DNA of 64,000 nucleotides, taken from Bacteroidota bacterium (lineage in GTDB: Bacteria > Bacteroidota > Bacteroidia > CAILMK01). The translations under genes and the position numbers were made by a program. The notes beneath the pieces were generated by a model. That model was not told the DNA's origin and ran no database searches. It saw only the letters and a program-made list of their open reading frames with translations. The DNA lies in NCBI GenBank assembly GCA_013288555.1, contig JABDBQ010000005.1, forward strand, positions 41,799 to 105,798. The letters run 5' to 3'. Shown in pieces: positions 40,330 to 49,607 of this stretch (within the stretch, counting starts at the first letter, position 1; each line of letters opens with the position of its first letter).

Positions 40330-42743
40330 TAAAAGGCCGGGAACCGAGACGGATCAACCTCATTCATAATCTCATAAACCACCTGGAATACATCTTCCGC
40401 ATTTGGCTTTGAAAAATAATCGCCATCGGAGCCGTAAGCTGGGCGATGGGCCTTGGCAGTCAATGTTTTGGGTTGGGAATCAAGGAAGTAATAGCCGCCT
40501 TGTTCTTCCAGAACTTTTTGCATCATATAAGATGTGCAACCGCCCGGTACATCTTCATCGAAAAATAAAACCCTGTTGGTTTTTTTTAATGACTCTACAA
40601 TAGCATGATTTATATCGAAAGGCAGTAAAGTCTGTACATCAATGAGCTCAACAGAAATTCCACTTTCATTCAGTTTATCCAATGCTTCTTTTGCAATATC
40701 TGTACATGCTCCGTAGGTTACCACCGTGACGTCTGAACCTTCTACCAAAATTTCAGGGACACCAAGTGGTAATGTATATTCAGCAAGATTTGAAGGCATT
40801 TTTTCTTTATGACGGTAAGCGTTTAATCGTTCGATAATTAAAGCCGGTTCGTCTGCTTTCAAAAGGGTATTGTAAAACCCTGCCGCCTTGGTCATATTTC
40901 GTGGAACACAAACATACATGCCTCTCAATGCGCTTACGATAAAAGCCATTGGAGATCCAGAGTGCCATATTCCTTCGAGCCTGTGCCCACGTGTCCGTAC
41001 AATCAATGGTGCTTTCTGTCCGCCTCGTGTGCGATAATAAAGTGATGATAGGTCATCAGTAAGCGTTTGTATGGCGTAAGCCAGGTAGTCAAGATATTGA
41101 ATTTCAGCAATCGGCCTTAATCCACGCAGTGCACATCCTATTCCCTGACCAATAATGGTGGTTTCACGAATACCGGTATCTGTGATCCTGATTTCTCCGA
41201 ATTTTTCCTGTAACCCTGCCAGTCCCTGGTTCACATCTCCGATTTTACCGACGTCTTCACCAAATGCGAAAATTCTCGGATCATTCGAAAATGCTGTTTC
41301 GAAAAATTTTACAAGGATTTCACGACCGTCCACGATGGCAGAATCTTCAGAATATGCAACTGGTACCTCAGCTACTTTCAGCGCTGTTCCGCTATACAAA
41401 TCAGAACTATAATCCAAATTATTTTGGATTACAGACCTGTTTTTCCAGTTCAATAGATTTTTCCTTGCTTCATTTTCCTGATCTTTCCTGCTCAGGAACA
41501 ATACATTCCAGCATGCATGAACATTTGTTCGTTTGTCGATATCGAGGGAACTTTTTAATTCTTCAATCTCTTTCAATATGGCATCTTTCTGATCACTCAC
41601 AGAAGCAATACCGTTAAAATATTCAATCAATAACATGCGGTCACCAATGATTTCACGGGTCGCATCATCGGAAGCTGCTTTTTGTTCCTGGCGAACAAAT
41701 TTTTTGGCTTCATTTTCAATATTATCCAACTCTTCTGCCGTTGCTATTTGCTGCTCCAGCATCCATTCGCGCATTTTTTTCAGGCAGTCATATTCAGCTT
41801 CCCATGCCAGTCTTTCTTTGGATTTATATCGTTCGTGCGAACCTGAAGTAGAATGGCCTTGCGGCTGTGTCATTTCCTTAATATGAAATATAGCTGGAAT
41901 ATGGCTATTTCGCACAGATTCAATGCCTTCTTCATATATTTTTACAAGTTCTGCATAATTCCACCCCCGGGCTGTATGAAGATGATATCCCTGTTGTTTG
42001 TCCTGGCTATATGCAAACCCGCTTAATATTTCGCTTAGATCCTGTTTGGTGACCTGGTACTTATTGGGCACAGAAATTCCATACTCGTCATCCCATATTG
42101 AAATAGCCATGGGCCCCATTAATACGCCACCCGCATTTACACACTCCCAGAATGCTCCTTCCGCACAGGATGCATTGCCAATAGTGCCGAAAGCTACTTC
42201 ATTGCCTTGATTGGAAAATTGAGTCAGATAAGACAATTCAGTATTGTTTCTGTACAATTTTGATGCATAAGCAAGACCCAGCAACCGTGCCATTTGGCCG
42301 GCAGTTGGTGAAATATCTGAGGATGAGTTTTTTATTTCAGTAAGATCTTTCCAGTTCCCCTTTTCATCAAGGCTTCTTGTGGCAAAATGACCATTCATCT
42401 GCCTCCCGGCTGATGCTGGTTCCCTTTCTATACTTGTATCGGCATATAACTGCGCAAAAAACTGCCTGACGGTTAATTCCCCAATGGCCATCATAAATGT
42501 CTGATCCCTATAATATCCGGATCTGAAATCGCCTTTTTTGAATGCCTTTGCCATGGCAATCTGGGCAACTTCTTTACCATCGCCGAAAATACCAAATTTG
42601 GCCTTGCCAGTTAATACTTCTTTCCTGCCGAGCAGGCTGGCATGTCGACTTATTTGAGCCAATTTGTAATCATCAAGCGTTTGCTGCCTGAACTCATCAA
42701 ATGTTATCGTTTTTAATTCCTCTGTTGTTGCCTGACGTTCCAT
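40326..42743 (-). CDS. 2-oxoacid (2-oxoisovalerate) dehydrogenase E1, fused alpha and beta subunits
   Basis: Alpha part GNASCAEGAFWECVNAGGVLMGPM and HSTSGSHERYKSKE; beta part FAFGEDVGKIGDVNQGLAGL, RTRGHRLEGIWHSGSP, FFDEDVPGGCTSYMMQKVLEE. Confidence 0.93.
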   Translation of the reverse strand: MERQATTEELKTITFDEFRQQTLDDYKLAQISRHASLLGRKEVLTGKAKFGIFGDGKEVAQIAMAKAFKKGDFRSGYYRDQTFMMAIGELTVRQFFAQLYADTSIEREPASAGRQMNGHFATRSLDEKGNWKDLTEIKNSSSDISPTAGQMARLLGLAYASKLYRNNTELSYLTQFSNQGNEVAFGTIGNASCAEGAFWECVNAGGVLMGPMAISIWDDEYGISVPNKYQVTKQDLSEILSGFAYSQDKQQGYHLHTARGWNYAELVKIYEEGIESVRNSHIPAIFHIKEMTQPQGHSTSGSHERYKSKERLAWEAEYDCLKKMREWMLEQQIATAEELDNIENEAKKFVRQEQKAASDDATREIIGDRMLLIEYFNGIASVSDQKDAILKEIEELKSSLDIDKRTNVHACWNVLFLSRKDQENEARKNLLNWKNRSVIQNNLDYSSDLYSGTALKVAEVPVAYSEDSAIVDGREILVKFFETAFSNDPRIFAFGEDVGKIGDVNQGLAGLQEKFGEIRITDTGIRETTIIGQGIGCALRGLRPIAEIQYLDYLAYAIQTLTDDLSSLYYRTRGGQKAPLIVRTRGHRLEGIWHSGSPMAFIVSALRGMYVCVPRNMTKAAGFYNTLLKADEPALIIERLNAYRHKEKMPSNLAEYTLPLGVPEILVEGSDVTVVTYGACTDIAKEALDKLNESGISVELIDVQTLLPFDINHAIVESLKKTNRVLFFDEDVPGGCTSYMMQKVLEEQGGYYFLDSQPKTLTAKAHRPAYGSDGDYFSKPNAEDVFQVVYEIMNEVDPSRFPAFY

Positions 42744-42877
42744 GCCTTATTTTTTTGCAAAAATACGCAGTATGGCCGAGAAGTGAAAAGAAGAAGCGCA
42801 TGAGTTGGTAATTAAAAACTTTTTACGCCTTAAACCGTCATTATATTAGAATATGAAGCTATTGGTTTCATAAATTA

Positions 42878-42906
42878 TTTGTTTCAGTCAAAAAATAGTA
42901 AATTTG
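42878..42906 (+). promoter_or_regulatory. Bacteroidota promoter TTTG-N17-TAAATTTG
   Basis: TTTG at 42878-42881 and TAAATTTG at 42899-42906, 26 bp before the ATG at 42933. Confidence 0.55.
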
Positions 42907-42932
42907 AAGTCAAATAAAGACGACGAATCAAT

Positions 42933-43592
42933 ATGGCTAATGTCAAAGTAAAAGGCAGCGCAAAGTTGTTTGACAGTAAGATTCTTGATTTCCTTACCCG
43001 TACCAATCCGATTATCATTCTTGGAATGTATATTCCTTTGAGCGCATTTTTGTTATGGTATTTTTACAATTACATCCAACCAAGTGCTGGCATATTGATA
43101 GGTGTTTTCTTCTTTGGATTATTCAGCTGGACTTTTTTTGAGTATATTCTCCACAGGTATGTTTTTCATTTTGTAAACGAAACAAAATGGGCTCAGCGTT
43201 TTCATTACCTGATACATGGCGTGCATCATGAGTATCCGAAAGATAAGCAAAGGCTTGTAATGCCACCGGTACCAAGTATCATTATTGCCGGTTCATTCTT
43301 TTTGTTATTCAGATTGGTTATGGGCAGTTATGGGCTTGTTTTTTTCAGTGGTTTTATTATAGGATACCTATGTTATGCGATGATTCATTATACCATGCAT
43401 GCATTCAGGCCACCAAAAAACAGCCTGAAATTTGCCTGGGAATATCATAATGTCCATCACTTCAAACATCCTGATATGGCATTTGGTGTTTCTTCTCCAC
43501 TTTGGGATGTAATTTTCGGTACTTATCCTCCTATGAAAAAAAAGGATTCAAGTGCCGGTAAAAAGGAGAAAGCACATAAAAATGATCAATAA
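42933..43592 (+). CDS. Fatty acid hydroxylase / sterol desaturase superfamily (copy 1)
   Basis: His-box motifs HRYVFHFV, HYLIHGVHHEYP, HYTMHAF, EYHNVHHFKHPD; multiple TM segments. Confidence 0.9.
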   Translation: MANVKVKGSAKLFDSKILDFLTRTNPIIILGMYIPLSAFLLWYFYNYIQPSAGILIGVFFFGLFSWTFFEYILHRYVFHFVNETKWAQRFHYLIHGVHHEYPKDKQRLVMPPVPSIIIAGSFFLLFRLVMGSYGLVFFSGFIIGYLCYAMIHYTMHAFRPPKNSLKFAWEYHNVHHFKHPDMAFGVSSPLWDVIFGTYPPMKKKDSSAGKKEKAHKNDQ

Positions 43593-43640
43593 AAAGGCTT
43601 TGGTCATTTTTCAATCTTTTAATTTTCAATTATAAATTTC

Positions 43641-44249
43641 ATGTATACAGTAAAAGCAAAAGGCAGGGCCAGATTATTTAAAAGCGAAATACTGGAATCC
43701 GGGACAAAAACCAGTCCTATAGCTATTTTAGCGATATACGTACCCTTGGTGGCTTTTTTAGTATGGTATTTTTATAGCCATGTCCATCCCACTTTTTTAA
43801 CATTAGCCATCATGTTTTTTGCCGGATTATTTACCTGGACATTTTTCGAATATATACTGCACAGATATATTTTCCATTTTGTAAACGAAACAAAGTGGGC
43901 GCAACGTTTTCATTACCTCATCCATGGTGTTCATCATGAATATCCCAAAGACAGGCTCAGACTGGTCATGCCTCCCATGGCAAGCCTGGTTATAGCGGTC
44001 CTTTTCTTTTTTATATTTAATTTTTTACTTGGGAAATTTGTAAGTGTATTCTTTGGTGGTTTTATTACCGGATATATCTGTTACGATATGATACACTATA
44101 CTTTACATGCCTTTCGTGCACCCAAAAACAAACTGAAGTTTGCCTGGGAATATCATAATGTGCATCATTTTAAGCATCATGATAAAGCTTATGGGGTTTC
44201 TTCACCACTTTGGGATATCGTTTTTGGTACCTATCCTAAAAAGGATTAG
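43641..44249 (+). CDS. Fatty acid hydroxylase / sterol desaturase superfamily (copy 2)
   Basis: Same His boxes (HRYIFHFV, HYLIHGVHHEYP, HYTLHAF, EYHNVHHFKHHD); tandem paralogue of the preceding gene. Confidence 0.9.
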   Translation: MYTVKAKGRARLFKSEILESGTKTSPIAILAIYVPLVAFLVWYFYSHVHPTFLTLAIMFFAGLFTWTFFEYILHRYIFHFVNETKWAQRFHYLIHGVHHEYPKDRLRLVMPPMASLVIAVLFFFIFNFLLGKFVSVFFGGFITGYICYDMIHYTLHAFRAPKNKLKFAWEYHNVHHFKHHDKAYGVSSPLWDIVFGTYPKKD

Positions 44250-44758
44250 TGCTTCGAGCCTGATACAAGGTAGATTAATGCCATTATAAAAAGTACGCCA
44301 ATAACGATAGCGCCCCATTTCCAATAATTTATTTTTTGGCTATACATCCTGTTCAGGATGATGTTACTGATCAGGTATTGCAGTTGTATGGGGGCATATT
44401 CGTACTTTATAATATAATCATATGCACCTTCTTTTATTGCAAGGTTGGCAACTTCAACATCTGTTTCATTTGAAAGCAGAATCAAATGAACGCCAGGATT
44501 CTTTTCTTTGATAAGGCCAATGAGTTCAATGCCATTTAATGGTTTATTAGCTTGGTTTCCTGCTTCTTGTGGATAAAAATAATAATCCATAACGATGATG
44601 TCCGGCTGCAGGTTTAAATTTGATATGCATTGTTCGCCAGTAGTATAGGTATATATACGGGTTTTAAAATCCAGTTTTTCACTAAGAAGATCCTTGAGAC
44701 GTAAAATATATTGCTCATCCTCATCTACGAGAAAAATAACAGGTTGATCTTTTGCCAT
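44246..44758 (-). CDS. Receiver-domain protein with C-terminal transmembrane anchor
   Basis: VIFLVDEDEQYILRLKDLL...PDIIVMDYYFYP...HLILLSNETD...AYDYIIKYEYAP receiver; C-terminal WKWGAIVIGVLFIMALIYLVSGSKH. Start trimmed to MAKDQPV. Confidence 0.78.
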   Translation of the reverse strand: MAKDQPVIFLVDEDEQYILRLKDLLSEKLDFKTRIYTYTTGEQCISNLNLQPDIIVMDYYFYPQEAGNQANKPLNGIELIGLIKEKNPGVHLILLSNETDVEVANLAIKEGAYDYIIKYEYAPIQLQYLISNIILNRMYSQKINYWKWGAIVIGVLFIMALIYLVSGSKH

Positions 44759-44934
44759 GATTTTGAAGTTGTTATTTAGAAACTGAAAAGTTTGCTGTTC
44801 AAAGATAGTAATATACCTGATTTTAGTCAAATTAAGGTTTTGAACTATATACTATCCAAAAAAAATCTGGATTTCAAAAATATTGAGATCTGCCTGTTTG
44901 AGGATTTTAGCTAATTTTGAGAAAATTATCTGCT

Positions 44935-45450
44935 ATGGCTATACAAAATGCATTCAATTTAAAGAACTGGATTGAGGATCATAGGGATCAGCTCAAACCA
45001 CCGGTAGGCAATGCCCAGATTTATAAGGATGTAAAGGATTTTATCATTATGGTTGTGGGGGGGCCAAATGCCCGCAAAGATTATCATTATAATGAGAGCG
45101 AAGAATTCTTCTACCAGATACAGGGAGATATTATTGTCAAAATCATTGACGAAGGTAAACAGAGGGATATTCATATCAATGAAGGTTCTATTTTTATGCT
45201 GCCTGGAAAAACACCTCATTCACCCCAAAGAGGCGCAAATACAGTCGGACTTGTGATAGAGAAAGTCCGCCAGGATCATGAAATAGATGGTTTTTTATGG
45301 TATTGCGAAAACTGTGGCAACAAGCTGTACGAAGAATATTTTGAGATGACGGATATCGTTACACAACTTCCGCCACTCATGAATAAGTTCTATTCCAATA
45401 TTGACCTTTGTACCTGCAGCAATTGCGGAACTGTGATGCAAAGACCGTAA
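44935..45450 (+). CDS. 3-hydroxyanthranilate 3,4-dioxygenase
   Basis: NLKNWIEDHRDQLKPPVGNAQIY, GGPNARKDYHYNESEEFFYQIQGD, C-terminal rubredoxin-like CENCGN...CTCSNCG. Start trimmed to MAIQNAFNLK. Confidence 0.93.
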   Translation: MAIQNAFNLKNWIEDHRDQLKPPVGNAQIYKDVKDFIIMVVGGPNARKDYHYNESEEFFYQIQGDIIVKIIDEGKQRDIHINEGSIFMLPGKTPHSPQRGANTVGLVIEKVRQDHEIDGFLWYCENCGNKLYEEYFEMTDIVTQLPPLMNKFYSNIDLCTCSNCGTVMQRP

Positions 45451-45574
45451 TGCAATTTGAAAATTTGAGAATTTGGAAATTTGAAAATGTGGGAGAAGCT
45501 ACTCATTTAAATGAATTAGTGAAGTTAAATTGTTTTGACTTACGCCTAACCCCTTACGCCTTACGCCTGGAATA

Positions 45575-46630
45575 ATGAAAATAGACGTACATACCCATAT
45601 TCTTCCTGAAAAATGGCCTGATCTGCGGGAGCGCTATGGTTACGGCGGGTTCGTGAGGCTCGAGCACCATAAGCCTTGCTGTGCCCGAATGCTCATTGAT
45701 GATAAATTTTTCAGGGAAGTCGAATCCAATACATGGGATCCTGATGTCCGGATTCATGAATGCGATCGTTTCAGGGTAGATATGCAGGTGCTTTCAACAG
45801 TACCGGTGATGTTTAGTTACTGGGCCAGGCCCGATGATTGTTATGACTTGTCAAGAATTCTAAATGACCATATTGCTGAAGTTGTAAACAAATATCCGAG
45901 AAGATTTATCGGGTTGGGAACCATCCCGATGCAGGATTCAAAACTGGCCATCAAAGAGCTGGAAAGATGTGTAAATGAATTAGGCATGGCGGGCATCCAG
46001 ATCGGTAGTCATGTAAATGATTGGAACCTCGATGAGCCTTCGCTATTCCCGATCTTTGAAGCTGCCCAGGATCTGGGTGCCGCTATTTTTGTGCATCCCT
46101 GGAATATGATGGGACAGGAGAAGATGCCGAAATACTGGTTGCCCTGGCTCGTAGGGATGCCGGCAGAAACAAGTAGGGCCATATGTTCAATGATTTTTGG
46201 AGGGATATTTGAGCGTTTGCCAAACCTGAAAGTTTGCTTCGCACATGGCGGAGGGTCTTTCCCTTCTACTATAGGTAGAATTGCTCATGGTTTTGAAGTC
46301 AGGCCTGACTTGTGTGCTATTGATAATAATGTTAACCCAAGAGAATACATCGGTCGTTTTTTTATTGACAGCCTTGTACATGACCCATCCGTAATGAAAT
46401 TTGTGGTTGATCTTTTCGGTGCCAATAAGATAATGCTCGGTTCTGATTACCCATTCCCATTAGGAGAGCTTATTCCCGGTGAACTGATAGAATCTATGGG
46501 TTTTGATGAGGGGATTTCAGATTGGCTTCTGCATAAAAGCGCATTGGACTGGTTGAATATGCCGAAGGAACAATATGAGAAGCACGGGATAACAGACTTT
46601 GCCCAATTTTTGGGAAGGAAAGCCAGTTGA
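45575..46630 (+). CDS. 2-amino-3-carboxymuconate-6-semialdehyde decarboxylase (ACMSD)-like amidohydrolase
   Basis: KIDVHTHILPEKWPDL, VDMQVLSTVPVMFSYWA, FVHPWNMMG, CFAHGGGSFPSTIGRI, LGSDYPFPLGE. Confidence 0.92.
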   Translation: MKIDVHTHILPEKWPDLRERYGYGGFVRLEHHKPCCARMLIDDKFFREVESNTWDPDVRIHECDRFRVDMQVLSTVPVMFSYWARPDDCYDLSRILNDHIAEVVNKYPRRFIGLGTIPMQDSKLAIKELERCVNELGMAGIQIGSHVNDWNLDEPSLFPIFEAAQDLGAAIFVHPWNMMGQEKMPKYWLPWLVGMPAETSRAICSMIFGGIFERLPNLKVCFAHGGGSFPSTIGRIAHGFEVRPDLCAIDNNVNPREYIGRFFIDSLVHDPSVMKFVVDLFGANKIMLGSDYPFPLGELIPGELIESMGFDEGISDWLLHKSALDWLNMPKEQYEKHGITDFAQFLGRKAS

Positions 46631-47314
46631 TTATTTATCAATTGTTACTTGGCGCCAATGATGGATTGGGGCGCCTGTATTAATCTTGAGCAAAACGGCA
46701 TCAATATCGTGTGACCTTAAATACCCCTGAAGAAATTGCAACATATGAAGGTTTTGCTTTGGCTGATAAATGGCCCAATATGCGACTATTGTGTATTGGT
46801 GCACACCAAAATAGTTTTTTATCGGTATATCTTTCCCATCAAGTGTTGAATACATCTTCAAGTCAGATTCTAAGTTATCATTCCCATCAACCTTATATGC
46901 TGGAATTGCATCAGGTGGAAAAGGAGGATAAATAATATTACAATCTGAACTCCAACCTCCTATTAAGTCTCCTTTTTTATCAAATACTCTGTACTGACAT
47001 AGATTAAAAGTGCTGTTCTTTTTGTCTTCCTTGGGCGAAATGTCATATTTACCTGAAGCAAGACTATCACAATATATTCCCTTCAAAACAAATAAATTGG
47101 AAGTGTCCAAAAAGTACTTTTGGAGAAATTCCATTTGTTTTTCCTTATTTTCAAATTTAGGTTCGCTGAATCTCAATCCAAGGATATCCATCACTGCCAC
47201 GCATCCGGATAGTGTAGCTCCAATTACGATAAAAAAAAGAAAAGTGGGTTTAAAAAGCATGGACAATGTCTGATTCTTCGACCTTACAAATATACTGTGA
47301 AGGCATTTCTGCAA
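46631..47314 (-). CDS. Lipoprotein of unknown function
   Basis: Lipobox LSGC after a hydrophobic stretch (FLFFIVIGATLSGC). No recognised domain. True start probably internal (MLFKPTF or earlier). Confidence 0.5.
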   Translation of the reverse strand: MQKCLHSIFVRSKNQTLSMLFKPTFLFFIVIGATLSGCVAVMDILGLRFSEPKFENKEKQMEFLQKYFLDTSNLFVLKGIYCDSLASGKYDISPKEDKKNSTFNLCQYRVFDKKGDLIGGWSSDCNIIYPPFPPDAIPAYKVDGNDNLESDLKMYSTLDGKDIPIKNYFGVHQYTIVAYWAIYQPKQNLHMLQFLQGYLRSHDIDAVLLKINTGAPIHHWRQVTIDK

Positions 47315-47383
47315 AAAAAATAATTTTACCTTTGAACCCGGTTTATTCAGGATTCATTTACACCTCTTTCAGCAATTACCAAA

Positions 47384-48649
47384 ATGTTTGACAATACTTT
47401 AGAATATGCCCGCTCATTAGATTCCAAAGATCCCTTAAAATCATTCCGTTCACGTTTTTACATTCCTAAGGTAGATGGGGAAGAGGTTATTTATTTCTGT
47501 GGCAATTCTTTGGGCCTGCAACCTAAAACAGCTAAAATTTTTATAGATATAGAACTGGATGATTGGGCCAGACTGGGTGTGGAAGGACATTTTGAAGGAA
47601 CGAATCCATGGTTTGGTTATCATAAGCAATTTGAGGGCCCAGTTAGCAGACTTGTTGGGGCATTGCCGCATGAGGTCGTGGTTATGAATGCATTGACCGT
47701 AAACCTTCATTTATTAATGACCAGTTTTTATCACCCAAATCCTGCCAGGTTCAAGATATTAATTGAAGGCGGCGCTTTCCCTTCTGATTATTATGCCGTG
47801 GAAAGTCAGATCCGGAATCATGGATACGATGTAAATGATAGTTTGATTGAACTTACCCCAAGGCCGGGAGAACATATATTAAAGACCGATTATATATTGG
47901 ACAAAATACGAAAAGAGGGGAGCACCATTGCAATGATTTTGCTTGGAGGAGTAAACTATTATACTGGCCAGGCTTTTGACATGGAAGCCATTACCAAGGC
48001 CGGGCACGAGGCCGGATGTATGGTAGGTTTCGACCTGGCCCATGCTGCCGGAAACCTGAAGCTAAATCTGCATGACTGGGGTGTTGACTTTGCGGCCTGG
48101 TGTGGCTATAAATACCTGAATTCAGGACCCGGAGGAACATCCGGGGTTTTTGTCCATGAAAGATGGGCGAATAGTCCTGAATTGCCGCGCTTGGCTGGAT
48201 GGTGGGGCTATAAAGAAAGTGAGCGTTTTAAAATGCAACCTGGTTTTATCCCGGAATATGGTGCGGCAGGCTGGCAGCTGAGCAATGCTCAAATTTTTCC
48301 AATGGCCATACATAAAGCGTCACTTGAAATATTTGATGAAGTGGGCATGGAATCCTTGAGAAAGAAAAGCGATATGCTCACCGGTTATCTTGATTTCCTT
48401 ATCCGCGAAAGGATGAAAGGGCAAACTGAAGAAAATTTTATAATCATAACTCCGTCAGATCCAAGGGACAGAGGCGCGCAGATTTCATTGCTCGCACTGA
48501 AAAACGGGAAAGAATTATTTAACAAACTTACTGCAAATCATATCATTGCGGACTGGCGTGAACCCAATGTGATTCGAGTGGCACCTGTACCGCTTTATAA
48601 TACTTTCGAGGAAGTTTATCGGTTCGTGGAAGTGCTGTTTGGGGAATAG
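47384..48649 (+). CDS. kynU: Kynureninase
   Basis: FYIPKVDGEEVIYFCGNSLGLQPK, GFDLAHAAGNLKLNLHDWGVDFAAWCGYKYLNSGPG (PLP Lys), APVPLYNTFEEVYRFV. Confidence 0.96.
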   Translation: MFDNTLEYARSLDSKDPLKSFRSRFYIPKVDGEEVIYFCGNSLGLQPKTAKIFIDIELDDWARLGVEGHFEGTNPWFGYHKQFEGPVSRLVGALPHEVVVMNALTVNLHLLMTSFYHPNPARFKILIEGGAFPSDYYAVESQIRNHGYDVNDSLIELTPRPGEHILKTDYILDKIRKEGSTIAMILLGGVNYYTGQAFDMEAITKAGHEAGCMVGFDLAHAAGNLKLNLHDWGVDFAAWCGYKYLNSGPGGTSGVFVHERWANSPELPRLAGWWGYKESERFKMQPGFIPEYGAAGWQLSNAQIFPMAIHKASLEIFDEVGMESLRKKSDMLTGYLDFLIRERMKGQTEENFIIITPSDPRDRGAQISLLALKNGKELFNKLTANHIIADWREPNVIRVAPVPLYNTFEEVYRFVEVLFGE

Positions 48650-48682
48650 TTAGGGCAAGTTTTTTTGCTATCAATATAGTTA

Positions 48683-48834
48683 TTCAACCCCTTCAGGGTT
48701 GTGATATTTAGTCTTAGGATTTGCCCCGGGTTGCACCCAGGATTATTAAAATTGAAGCCCTTCAGGCTTCCAAAGAATTGGTTGCTTTTATTGAATATAT
48801 TCTATGTTAAATTTATAACCCTGAAGGGGTTGAA
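48683..48834. repeat. Intergenic multi-palindrome element bounded by 18-bp inverted repeats
   Basis: TTCAACCCCTTCAGGGTT (48683-48700) is the exact reverse complement of AACCCTGAAGGGGTTGAA (48817-48834); internal GAAGCCCTTCAGGCTTC (48754-48770) and CCCCGGGTTGCACCCAGG (48724-48741). Confidence 0.8.
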
Positions 48835-48837
48835 CTT

Positions 48838-49572
48838 CTAAGCCCGAGTTTTACTCGCCTCATAAAACACAATCCCGGCCGCAACTGATACATTCAAAGA
48901 TTGAATTTCTCCTGTCATTTTTATTTTGGCACTATCGTCGCAGATCTTCAATAATTCAGGATCTATTCCGGAGCCTTCTGATCCCATGATGACGGCAGTC
49001 GGCAGACTGAAATTAATTTCAGATATTTCTTTTGTGGCCTTTTCAGTAATAGCGACAAGTTGTAATCCGGAGTTTTTGATATTCTCTATGGATCGCATAA
49101 AATTGATCTCCCGGCAAACGGTCACTTTTTGCAAAGCTCCCGCTGATGCCTGCAATGCATCTGCATTAAGCATGGCGCTGCCAACTGCCGGAATAACCAG
49201 TGCGTGAATACCAAAACACTCCGCACTACGGGCTATGGCTCCGAAATTACGGACATCCGTTATCTTATCAAGCAATGCAATAAAAGGTGTTTCGCCGTTT
49301 TCAAAAATCTGGGGAAGCACATCATCTATCGAAGCAAAATCAACCGCTGAACTTATGGCAATGATTCCCTGGTGTGCCTTGGAAGTTAATCTGTTAAGTT
49401 TTTCTTTCGGTACAAACTGGAAAGGAATATCAAATTTTTTGAGTTCCAGGATAATCTCACGGATGCCATCGTTATGAATATCTTTCTGGATAAAAACCTT
49501 GGCAAGCGAGGTGCCGCTGTTTATGGCTTCCTGAACGGAATGGATGCCATATATTTTTTCTTTACTTTGCAT
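48838..49572 (-). CDS. rlmB: 23S rRNA (guanosine-2'-O)-methyltransferase RlmB (SpoU/TrmH family)
   Basis: EKIYGIHSVQEAI, LLDKITDVRNFGAIARSAECFG, VIMGSEGSGIDPELLK, IQSLNVSVAAGIVFYEA. Confidence 0.94.
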   Translation of the reverse strand: MQSKEKIYGIHSVQEAINSGTSLAKVFIQKDIHNDGIREIILELKKFDIPFQFVPKEKLNRLTSKAHQGIIAISSAVDFASIDDVLPQIFENGETPFIALLDKITDVRNFGAIARSAECFGIHALVIPAVGSAMLNADALQASAGALQKVTVCREINFMRSIENIKNSGLQLVAITEKATKEISEINFSLPTAVIMGSEGSGIDPELLKICDDSAKIKMTGEIQSLNVSVAAGIVFYEASKTRA

Positions 49573-49607
49573 GACTTAAGCGCAAAGGTCGATAATTATC
49601 AGCACAG

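Noticed and set aside
41264-41617. 117-aa + strand ORF
   Set aside because: Antisense to the E1 dehydrogenase CDS, which has clear conserved motifs.
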